In this document: positions 1 through 5,072 of the stretch, one piece after another
Layout of the letters: every line of letters starts with the position of its first letter
Position numbering within the stretch: position 1 is the stretch's first letter
Origin: Candidatus Woesearchaeota archaeon
GTDB taxonomy: Archaea > Nanobdellota > Nanobdellia > Woesearchaeales > JACQNA01
Reading direction: 5' to 3'
Assembly: GCA_016203335.1 (NCBI GenBank)
Contig: JACQNA010000095.1
Location: 1-6,643 of the forward strand
Length of the DNA stretch: 6,643 nt
The notes under the pieces: generated by a model
Seen by the model: the letters and a program-made list of their open reading frames with translations, nothing else
The model's database searches: none
What the model was told of the DNA's origin: nothing
Made by a program: the position numbers and the translations under genes

Positions 1-98
1 CCTATGATGTGGGCATCTGGGTGAACAGCCCGTTTTTCGCGCATTCCGTGGAAAACCTCTTTGACGCAAATTGGAAAGCAATGAAGCCGGTCAAGTAG
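1..98 (+). CDS. 3' end of an unidentified gene, possibly TrmB-like transcriptional regulator
   Basis: The reading frame is open from base 3 to a TAG at 96-98 and gives 31 residues that begin YDVGIWVNSPFFAH and end with MKPVK. The gene starts before the window. The pattern (G-[IV]-W-[IV] strand, then S-x-x-F-A, a short helix, then L-F-x-x-x-W-x-x-M-K-P) resembles the C-terminus of archaeal TrmB-family regulators and their PLD-like sensor domain. In those proteins a final Phe-x-x-x-Trp helix closes the domain. That assignment rests on a short tail and is tentative. An oligo-T terminator follows directly, and pheS beyond it has its own promoter, so this gene is probably a separate transcription unit on the same strand. 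Confidence 0.6.
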   Translation, partial: YDVGIWVNSPFFAHSVENLFDANWKAMKPVK

Positions 99-99
99 C

Positions 100-122
100 T
101 TTTTTGTTTTTTTATTTTTCTT
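100..122 (+). terminator. archaeal oligo-T terminator
   Basis: Directly after the TAG stop at 96-98 come runs of six, seven and five T separated by single bases (100-105, 107-113, 115-119). No GC-rich hairpin precedes them. Archaeal RNA polymerase terminates on such T tracts, so this should end the upstream transcript before the pheS promoter. Confidence 0.7.
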
Positions 123-143
123 CTTACTTTCCCAATACTAACC

Positions 144-152
144 TTTTTATAT
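144..152 (+). promoter_or_regulatory. TATA box of pheST operon
   Basis: The sequence TTTTTATAT is centred near 148-149. Its centre lies about 26 nt upstream of the ATG at 174, the usual distance from an archaeal TATA box to the transcription start. The mRNA should therefore start at or next to the A of that ATG and be leaderless. No Shine-Dalgarno sequence precedes the start codon, which agrees. Confidence 0.65.
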
Positions 153-173
153 CTCGCTCCTTCCCGATTGCGC

Positions 174-1724
174 ATGGGCACCAAAGAGATTATCGCTGCG
201 CTTCATCCGCTTGAGCGCGCGGTGCTGCCCCACGTCAAAGGGAGCAGCAGGTTTTCTGAGATTGTTGCTGCCACTGGGCTCCGGGATGTTGAGGTGATGC
301 GCGCGATTCAATGGCTTTCTGCCAAGCAGCTCATCACTATCCATGAGGATGTGCAGGAAGCGATCACGCTCGGGGAGAACGGCATACAATACCTGGAGAA
401 GGGATTGCCCGAAATCCGGCTGCTGCAGCATATCACTGGCATCGCTACCCCTCTCCTTCACATTCAGCAGGCGGCACATCTCTCTGCAGAAGAGGCTCAG
501 GCTGCCCTTGGGCTGCTCCGGAAGAAAGGGGCGATTGCGCTCTCCCGGGGAAAGGAGGGCATAACCCTATCCATCACCGCAGCAGGAAGCCAGATGCTGC
601 AGCGCGGGACATTAGAATCCGCTTTCCTTGCCAAACACTTTCCGCTGGATCCTGCAACCCTGCACGATGAGGAGCGTTACGCCTATCATGAGCTGAAAAA
701 GCGGAAGGGCATCCTGATGGTAAAGCCAGCGACGATCCGCACAGTCACGCTGACCCCTCTCGGCGAAGAAGTACTTCGCGCAGGAATCAAGGGAGAAAAA
801 AGCATCGAATCGCTCACTCCGGAGCTGATCCGCTCGCGCGCCTGGCAGCAGAAAACCTTCCGGGCATATGACGTGCGCAGCCCGGTTCCTGCAATCACCG
901 GAGGCAGGCGCCATTTTGTGCGGCAGGCAGCTGACTCCATCCGGAGAATCTGGCTGGAGATGGGCTTCCAGGAGATGAGCGGCACCATGGTGCAGACCGC
1001 ATTCTGGGACCTGGATGCGCTGTTTGTGCCGCAGGACCATCCGGCACGGCAGATGCAGGACACTTTTTTTCTTGGCGACGGCAAGCAGGTGCTGGCAGGC
1101 ACACTCCCTTCCTTTGCTCCTGCGGTCCAGGCTATGCATGAGCACGGCGGAGCAACCGGAAGCACGGGCTGGCAAATCCCCTGGGACAGGCACACTGCAG
1201 CAGAAGTCCTGCTCCGCACCCATACAACGGTGCTCTCTGCCCGCACCCTCACTAAACTGAAATCGTTTCCTGCCAAATTCTTCTCGGTAAGCAGGGTATT
1301 CCGCAACGAAACCCTGGACTGGAAGCATTTATTTGAGCTAAACCAGGTGGAGGGGATTGTGGTTGACCCGGATGCAAACTTCCGGCACCTGCTCGGGTAT
1401 ATCACTGCATTCTTTACCAAGCTCGGGTTTTCCCAGGTCAGGGTGCGGCCCGCGCATTTTCCGTATACCGAGCCGAGCGCAGAGGTTGAAGTGTTCCATC
1501 CAACAAAGAAATCCTGGGTAGAGCTTGGTGGTGCGGGGATATTCCGGCCTGAGGTGGTTGTCCCCCTGCTCGGCAAAGACATCCCGGTGCTTGCCTGGGG
1601 GATTGGATTGGAGCGGAGCATCATGGACCATCTTTCGCTTACGGATATCCGCGACCTCTACAAGAACGACCTGAAGCAGTTGCGGGAGATCCGCCAATGG
1701 ATGCCGCCAATGGATATACACTGA
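174..1724 (+). CDS. pheS: phenylalanyl-tRNA synthetase alpha subunit
   Basis: This is the catalytic subunit of heterotetrameric PheRS, which activates phenylalanine with ATP and charges tRNA-Phe in the cytosol. The 516 residues match the long archaeal/eukaryotic type. The N-terminal half (about 1-220) is made of winged-helix modules, starting with HPLERAVLPHVKG. The class II core follows: motif 1 around 246-288 ending in DHPARQMQDTFF, a THTT segment near 349-352, motif 2 with VFRNE at 375-379, the Phe-pocket segment FPYTEPSAEVEVF near 429-441, and motif 3 with GIGLERSIM at 476-484. All expected core motifs look intact. A TTG at 168 would extend the frame by two codons, but ATG174 fits the TATA spacing and the family N-terminus. 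pheT follows 12 nt downstream on the same transcript. Confidence 0.96.
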   Translation: MGTKEIIAALHPLERAVLPHVKGSSRFSEIVAATGLRDVEVMRAIQWLSAKQLITIHEDVQEAITLGENGIQYLEKGLPEIRLLQHITGIATPLLHIQQAAHLSAEEAQAALGLLRKKGAIALSRGKEGITLSITAAGSQMLQRGTLESAFLAKHFPLDPATLHDEERYAYHELKKRKGILMVKPATIRTVTLTPLGEEVLRAGIKGEKSIESLTPELIRSRAWQQKTFRAYDVRSPVPAITGGRRHFVRQAADSIRRIWLEMGFQEMSGTMVQTAFWDLDALFVPQDHPARQMQDTFFLGDGKQVLAGTLPSFAPAVQAMHEHGGATGSTGWQIPWDRHTAAEVLLRTHTTVLSARTLTKLKSFPAKFFSVSRVFRNETLDWKHLFELNQVEGIVVDPDANFRHLLGYITAFFTKLGFSQVRVRPAHFPYTEPSAEVEVFHPTKKSWVELGGAGIFRPEVVVPLLGKDIPVLAWGIGLERSIMDHLSLTDIRDLYKNDLKQLREIRQWMPPMDIH

Positions 1725-1736
1725 AACAGAGTTCCC

Positions 1737-3404
1737 ATGCCCACTATCACCCTCAATAAAACCGTGCTGGAATCATTGCTTGGCAAGCGTGTGCCCCTTC
1801 CCCAGCTTGAGAAGAGCATCAGCGCTCTTGGGGTCGGGCTTGAATCCATCACCAAAGAGGGCATTGTTGCCGAGGTGTTCCCCAACCGCCCGGACCTGCT
1901 TTCTGAGCAGGGATTTGTCCGCGCGCTTGCCTCTTTTCTTGGCTTCCGCACCGGGCTGCGGCACTATCCTGTCACTCCCTCCGGGCATCAGGTGATCATC
2001 GACCCTTCTGTTGCCTCTGTCCGCCCCTGCACTGCCTGTGCATTAGTCAAGGGGCTGCGCCTGAATGAGCAGCGAATCGCTGAAATCATCCAGATCCAGG
2101 AGAAGCTGCACGTGAGCTATGGGAGGGACAGGAAGCGGGTGGCCATCGGGATATACCCCTTTGAGCGCATCACGCCGCCGATCACATTCCGGGCGCTTCC
2201 GCCGCAGGATATCAAGTTCCGGCCCCTGGGCTTCTCCCACGAGATTACAGGAAAAGAAATCCTTACCCAGCACAAGGCAGGGCGCGCGTACGGGCACCTG
2301 CTTGCGGGGCTGGACAAGTACCCGGTCTTTGTTGATGCAAAGGGGAATGTCCTCTCCATGCCGCCTATCATCAACTCCCACGAGACGGGCAAGGTTGACG
2401 TTGATACCTCTGACGTGTTTATTGAGTGCTCTGGCTTTCATTACTCGGTGCTTCGCATCTGCCTCAACATCATTACTGCTGCGCTTGCGGACATGGGGGG
2501 AAGCATACACTCCCTGGAATTGCGCTCCGGCAGGAAGAGCATTATCTCCCCTGATTTTACCCCGCGGAAGATGCCGCTCTCGCTCCAGTATGCCAATGCG
2601 CGGCTCGGGCTACAGCTCACTGCATCAGACATCAGACAATACCTTGCACGCATGGGGCATGGCTATCAGGGGAAGGCCGCGCTTGTCCCTGCATACCGCG
2701 CCGATGTCCTGCATCAGATAGACCTGGTCGAGGACATCGCTATCGCCCATGGCTACGGCAATTTCCAGAAAGAGATTCCGCGGGGAGCGACTGCAGGAAG
2801 GGAAGAGCCGTTCTCCCGGCTCCAGGCAATGCTTGCCGAGCTGCTCATCGGGCTGGGCATGATGGAAGTAAATACCTATCACCTCATCCGCAGGGCAGCG
2901 CAGGGTGAGCTGATGAGCAGCACCATATCCCCTGTTCTCCTGCACAACCCCTCTTCAAAAGAATATGATTCCCTCCGGGCGTGGATGCTCCCTTCCCTGC
3001 TTGAGGTGCTTGCGGGCAATACGCACCACGAATATCCGCAGCATCTTTTTGACATGGGGACCATCTTCCAGCGCGGGCAGAGCGAAACAGGGATTGTTGA
3101 GCAGCAGCATCTTGCCGTAGCGCTCTGCGGCGAGCATGCGAACTTCACCGCTATCCGGCAGGCGCTCGATTATGTGATGCGGATGCTCGGAATTCAGCAC
3201 CAGATTATTGGATATGAGCATGCCAGCTTTATTCCCGGGCGGGTAGGGCAGATCTGTGCCTCAGGCATATCCTTGGGATACCTTGGAGAGATCCATCCCC
3301 TGGTGCTGGCCAATCATAAGCTCGAGATGCCTGTTGCTGCGCTTGAGCTGAACCTCAACGAGCTTTTTGCTTTGCTGCAGAAGTCGACTTCTTCTTTGCC
3401 GTGA
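1737..3404 (+). CDS. pheT: phenylalanyl-tRNA synthetase beta subunit
   Basis: This is the structural and editing subunit of PheRS. It pairs with PheS and, in the family, hydrolyses mischarged Tyr-tRNA-Phe through the B3/B4 domain. The 555-residue length is that of the archaeal/eukaryotic form, which lacks the bacterial EMAP-like tRNA-binding and C-terminal FDX-ACB domains. The N-terminus PTITLNKTVLESLLG and the segment FPNRPDLLSEQGFVRALASF (48-67) are typical. B3/B4 spans roughly 90-265. The B5 domain spans about 275-345 and includes YRADVLHQIDLVEDIAIAHGYG (320-341). A degenerate class II core fills about 355-545 (NPSSKEYDSLRAWMLPSLL at 404-422, LFDMG at 437-441, GYLGEIHP at 514-521). It starts 12 nt after pheS with no clear Shine-Dalgarno, so it is probably translated by coupling. 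Its last 50 bp overlap rpl14e on the opposite strand. Confidence 0.96.
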   Translation: MPTITLNKTVLESLLGKRVPLPQLEKSISALGVGLESITKEGIVAEVFPNRPDLLSEQGFVRALASFLGFRTGLRHYPVTPSGHQVIIDPSVASVRPCTACALVKGLRLNEQRIAEIIQIQEKLHVSYGRDRKRVAIGIYPFERITPPITFRALPPQDIKFRPLGFSHEITGKEILTQHKAGRAYGHLLAGLDKYPVFVDAKGNVLSMPPIINSHETGKVDVDTSDVFIECSGFHYSVLRICLNIITAALADMGGSIHSLELRSGRKSIISPDFTPRKMPLSLQYANARLGLQLTASDIRQYLARMGHGYQGKAALVPAYRADVLHQIDLVEDIAIAHGYGNFQKEIPRGATAGREEPFSRLQAMLAELLIGLGMMEVNTYHLIRRAAQGELMSSTISPVLLHNPSSKEYDSLRAWMLPSLLEVLAGNTHHEYPQHLFDMGTIFQRGQSETGIVEQQHLAVALCGEHANFTAIRQALDYVMRMLGIQHQIIGYEHASFIPGRVGQICASGISLGYLGEIHPLVLANHKLEMPVAALELNLNELFALLQKSTSSLP

Positions 3405-3714
3405 CTGCTTTCTTTTCTCCCTTCTTCCTGCCTGGCTTTTCTTTTGCCTCTGCCTGTTTTTCCACTGGCTTTGCCTTGCGCTCCGCAACCTCCATGCCGA
3501 GCTTCTGCAAAGCCTCCCGCACCTGCTCATGGCTCGCTCCCTTGGAAATGCTTACCTGCTCAGGCAGCGGCTCCATATGCGCAATATTGCATTTTCTCCT
3601 GCGCACCTGGCCGTCAATCAGGACGTGCCGCTCGTCAAGAATATCCACAACTACTCCCCGCAGCCCGGCATCCCTTCCTGCTGTCTTCACCATGACCCTG
3701 CCTACTTCTATCAT
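3355..3714 (-). CDS. rpl14e: large-subunit ribosomal protein eL14 (L14e)
   Basis: The 119-residue product is a large ribosomal subunit protein found in archaea and eukaryotes. The first 50 residues (MIEVGRVMVKTAGRDAG, then VVVDILDERHVLIDG and VRRRKCNIAHMEPLP) form the SH3/KOW-like barrel with the hallmark K-x-x-G-R-D-A-G segment. Residues 53-77 form a helix-rich part. From about 78 the chain becomes a Lys/Ala/Glu-rich basic tail, longer than in many archaeal eL14 proteins and probably disordered or rRNA-binding. The ATG at 3714 overlaps the rpl34e TGA as ATGA, so the two are translationally coupled. An AAGGGG tract 8 nt upstream could act as a Shine-Dalgarno. A longer frame extends upstream to 4137 but only runs through rpl34e out of frame. 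The tail-coding end overlaps pheT by 50 bp. The cmk gene often found between rpl34e and rpl14e is absent. Confidence 0.93.
   Translation of the reverse strand: MIEVGRVMVKTAGRDAGLRGVVVDILDERHVLIDGQVRRRKCNIAHMEPLPEQVSISKGASHEQVREALQKLGMEVAERKAKPVEKQAEAKEKPGRKKGEKKAVTAKKKSTSAAKQKAR
3409..3461 (+). terminator. possible T-rich termination zone for pheST
   Basis: After the pheT stop at 3402-3404, the + strand has short T runs: TTTCTTTT at 3409-3416, then TTTTCTTTT, and TTTTT at 3457-3461. They arise from Lys codons of rpl14e on the other strand, so they may end the pheST transcript or may simply reflect that coding bias. Confidence 0.25.
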
Positions 3715-3974
3715 TGGATTGTCCCCTTGATCCGCTCCCGCATGCACCTGCTGCATAACACCCCTCCGAATGGGCGCTCCGGCCTCCTTGCGGTTTTCGC
3801 AAGCTTCTGCATCTGGTAGGGCAGTACGCGGGGCACGCCGCTTAATACAGAACCGCAGCTCCCGCACTGGGCATGTTGCGGCTTTCTCCGCTCGTAATGG
3901 AGCGTTACCCTTCCCCCAGGCAGCTTCTTGAAAACCCTTCGGTAGCTCCTGGACTTGAATCTTCCTGTTGGCAT
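3711..3974 (-). CDS. rpl34e: large-subunit ribosomal protein eL34 (L34e)
   Basis: This 87-residue protein of the archaeal/eukaryotic large ribosomal subunit has the expected family length. It opens with MPTGRFKSRSYRRVFKKLPG, followed by GRVTLHYERRKP, and later carries the family signature KTARRPERPFGGVLC. Four cysteines (37, 40, 74, 77, in CGSC and CSRC pairs) should bind a structural zinc ion. The ATG at 3974 matches the family N-terminus and lies about 26 nt from a TATA box, so a leaderless transcript is likely. The gene is separated from the DUF106 gene by a 347-bp spacer that contains an apparent inserted element. Downstream it overlaps rpl14e by 4 bp, so the two form a short operon. Confidence 0.95.
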   Translation of the reverse strand: MPTGRFKSRSYRRVFKKLPGGRVTLHYERRKPQHAQCGSCGSVLSGVPRVLPYQMQKLAKTARRPERPFGGVLCSRCMRERIKGTIQ

Positions 3975-3994
3975 AGCACAGAGGATTGTCGGGG

Positions 3995-4004
3995 CATTTA
4001 AAAA
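3995..4004 (-). promoter_or_regulatory. TATA box of rpl34e-rpl14e
   Basis: On the - strand this reads TTTTTAAATG. The TTTAAA core (3997-4002) is centred 25-26 nt upstream of the rpl34e ATG at 3974, which predicts a leaderless mRNA. The edge of the apparent inserted element at about 4017 lies some 43 nt upstream of the predicted start site. The core promoter is therefore intact, but everything further upstream comes from the element. Confidence 0.65.
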
Positions 4005-4009
4005 GCTTA

Positions 4010-4016
4010 CTAGTGC
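4010..4016. repeat. left copy of 7-bp flanking direct repeat (possible target-site duplication)
   Basis: CTAGTGC here matches exactly the heptamer at 4322-4328. The two copies bracket the quasi-palindromic element, as expected for a target-site duplication. Two extra G (4017-4018) lie between this copy and the first base of the terminal inverted repeat. Confidence 0.6.
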
Positions 4017-4018
4017 GG

Positions 4019-4039
4019 GGTAAAGTCAAGTTAAGTGCC
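4019..4039 (+). repeat. left terminal inverted repeat
   Basis: Bases 4020-4039 read GTAAAGTCAAGTTAAGTGCC. The reverse complement of 4301-4320 reads GTAATGTCAACTTATGTGTC, giving 16 of 20 identities, or 17 of 21 when one more base is included at each outer end. The block is AT-rich compared with the GC-rich interior. Confidence 0.65.
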
Positions 4040-4047
4040 AAAACTGC

Positions 4048-4112
4048 GCCGTCAGTGGCGGTGCGACGGCTTCGCCTGCAAACCACCCCGAAGGGGGCAT
4101 CCCCCGGTTTGC
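4048..4112. repeat. left-arm hairpins of the element
   Basis: Two local inverted repeats lie in the left arm. GCCGTC (4048-4053) pairs with GACGGC (4065-4070). GCAAACC (4078-4084) pairs with GGTTTGC (4106-4112) and encloses two competing inner stems: CCCC-GAA-GGGG, and GGGGG-CAT-CCCCC. These are branches that could form inside the larger palindrome. Confidence 0.6.
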
Positions 4113-4118
4113 CGCACG

Positions 4119-4212
4119 TATCAAAAATGCACTGCATTTTTGGATATCAAAAACGCCTCGATTGTTCCATCGCGGCAGTTTTGATATCCGAAAACGCCCG
4201 GCGTTTTCGATA
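4119..4212. repeat. three tandem palindromic modules bounded by TATC/GATA
   Basis: Module 1 pairs CAAAAATGCA (4122-4131) with TGCATTTTTG (4133-4142) around one base. Module 2 pairs GATATCAAAA (4143-4152) with TTTTGATATC (4179-4188); the stem continues with GCC/GGC and then CGAT (4159-4162) against ATCG (4169-4172). Module 3 pairs CGAAAACGCC (4189-4198) with GGCGTTTTCG (4200-4209) around one base. Each module begins with TATC and ends with GATA, and neighbours share GATATC. The left half-sites are variants of one motif, (A/G)AAAA(T/C)GC. Differences between modules occur in both arms, so pairing is kept. Confidence 0.75.
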
Positions 4213-4293
4213 CCACGACGGCGCAGATGGAGCGGGGGACGCCCCATCCGGGGTGCTCCAAGCGAGCGGAGCGAGCGTCTGCCGCCGTCGTGG
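4213..4293. repeat. right-arm long hairpin of the element
   Basis: CCACGACGGCGCAGA (4213-4227) is the inverse of TCTGCCGCCGTCGTGG (4278-4293) except for one bulged base. A nested stem pairs TGGAGC (4228-4233) with GCTCCA (4255-4260) and contains CCCCATCCGGGG. The GC-rich core 4233-4255 is the inverted copy of 4084-4106 in the left arm. A short direct repeat, GCGAGCG, occurs twice at 4262-4277. Confidence 0.65.
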
Positions 4294-4300
4294 CGTGCAA

Positions 4301-4321
4301 GACACATAAGTTGACATTACC
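4301..4321 (-). repeat. right terminal inverted repeat
   Basis: This is the partner of the repeat at 4019-4039, with 17 of 21 positions matching. It ends one base before the last base of the DUF106 stop codon, so the element lies directly against that gene without changing its coding sequence. Confidence 0.65.
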
Positions 4322-4328
4322 CTAGTGC
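4322..4328. repeat. right copy of 7-bp flanking direct repeat
   Basis: CTAGTGC repeats the heptamer at 4010-4016. On the - strand it contains the last sense codon (CAC, His249) and the TAG stop of the DUF106 gene. Confidence 0.6.
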
Positions 4329-5071
4329 AGCTTGAACAGTTTCCTGAGAACAGTCGTGAATACAATAGAGAGGATAATATAGGTTATCAGCCAGCCCATC
4401 TGCCAGCTGCCGATCCTGAGGATTGTGAGCTTCTGGTGCTGCACGGTGAGCTTCCTGATGCTGCTTTCCTTGTATTCCTGCACCGGCTTTTCATAGCGCT
4501 GCTGGCTGGTGATCAGCACTTTCTTCACCTGCACCTCATTGCCTGCTTTCACCTGGAGCAGATACTCTCCTTCCTCCCCTTTCAGCAGCCAGGAGGCCTT
4601 GCCGTTCTGGACATTTGCTATTGGTTCGCTCACGAGCTGCAATCCTTCCGGCACTATCATCTCTACCTTGCCAATCGCGCTTCCATAGACCTCAGCCTGC
4701 ACTTCAAATTCCTGATTGGGGAGGAGCGGCTGAAATGCCAGGGTTGCGTTCAGCCAGCCAAAAATGATGATCAGCGGCAGGAACGTAATCAGCATGGGCT
4801 TGAAGGAATGCTTCATATACTCCAGATTCTTCTGCATGGCCTCCTTCTGCATGCTGAGCATCTGCTCCGGATGCTCCTTTTGCTCCTTCATCTTCTGCTG
4901 CAGCCCTTTCAGCTCTGCCTTGAGGCCGCGCATCTTTTCCTGGTCAGTGAACCACTTGTAAATCAGCGTGGTGAGCAGGGCAAGCACCAGTGAGATGATC
5001 AATACTGCCCAGAATGGATGCAGCCCGAGGAGCGGGCGAAATACCGGATCGACAACGCTTTCAAATACCAT
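4322..5071 (-). CDS. DUF106 / EMC3-TMCO1-like membrane protein insertase (Oxa1/YidC superfamily)
   Basis: This 249-residue integral membrane protein has three predicted helices, at about 20-40, 91-113 and 223-243. A charged coiled coil (about 43-66) and a methionine-rich stretch (M71, M74, M79, M86, M93) lie between the first two. The segment KHSFKPMLITFLPLIIIFGWL at the second helix is typical of the archaeal DUF106 family, homologous to eukaryotic EMC3 and TMCO1. These proteins help insert membrane proteins, with the Met-rich cytosolic loop capturing hydrophobic segments. Positive residues around the coil and at the C-terminus (RKLFKLH) put the N-terminus outside and the C-terminus inside. 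About 100 residues (117-215) between helices 2 and 3 look beta-rich and would face outside. This is an expansion over the compact family form. The start is 1 nt after the secY stop, suggesting coupled translation, and joint work with the Sec channel is likely. No Shine-Dalgarno is visible. Confidence 0.88.
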   Translation of the reverse strand: MVFESVVDPVFRPLLGLHPFWAVLIISLVLALLTTLIYKWFTDQEKMRGLKAELKGLQQKMKEQKEHPEQMLSMQKEAMQKNLEYMKHSFKPMLITFLPLIIIFGWLNATLAFQPLLPNQEFEVQAEVYGSAIGKVEMIVPEGLQLVSEPIANVQNGKASWLLKGEEGEYLLQVKAGNEVQVKKVLITSQQRYEKPVQEYKESSIRKLTVQHQKLTILRIGSWQMGWLITYIILSIVFTTVLRKLFKLH

Positions 5072-5072
5072 G

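Larger units (their letters stand above)
4019..4321. mobile_element. MITE-like / foldback element, non-coding
   Basis: This roughly 303-bp stretch is a large imperfect palindrome centred near 4166. Its ends are inverted repeats matching at 17 of 21 positions (4019-4039 against 4301-4321). Further in, 4084-4106 is the inverted copy of 4233-4255 (20 of 23), at nearly the same distance from each end (65 and 66 bp). The centre holds three palindromic modules, of which the outer two are inverted relatives of each other. The element lies between two 7-bp direct repeats. It contains no plausible gene: frames open across it are by-products of the palindrome, with no recognisable protein and no promoter or start context. 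It resembles a non-autonomous transposon mobilised in trans. A structured RNA or a cruciform regulatory site is the alternative. I do not recognise the family. Confidence 0.65.

Noticed and set aside
168..173. TTG at 168 as the pheS start
   Set aside because: It adds only two residues, and ATG174 fits both the TATA spacing and the family N-terminus better.
612..1624. Long - strand open frames inside pheS (up to about 310 codons)
   Set aside because: They lie opposite well-conserved PheRS codons, have no homology that I recognise, and arise from the codon bias of pheS.
3715..4137. N-terminal extension of rpl14e up to 4137
   Set aside because: The upstream frame runs antiparallel to nothing known and lies across rpl34e in the wrong frame; eL14 proteins begin at MIEVGR, and the ATGA overlap supports 3714.
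4119..4212. CRISPR-like repeat array
   Set aside because: The units are palindromes sharing borders, with no unique spacers of constant length and no cas genes nearby.
3986..4309. Open frames of about 90-110 codons across the palindromic element on both strands
   Set aside because: A stop-poor GC-rich palindrome yields such frames on both strands by chance. The products have no recognisable motif and no promoter or start context.
4019..4321. Intrinsic terminator between the DUF106 gene and rpl34e
   Set aside because: Archaeal termination relies on T tracts. None follows the DUF106 stop on the - strand, and a 300-bp palindrome with flanking repeats is far more than a terminator.
4019..4321. 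Degraded remnant of adk
   Set aside because: No frame shows a P-loop GxPGxGKxT or any other adenylate kinase motif, and the palindromic structure explains the whole stretch.
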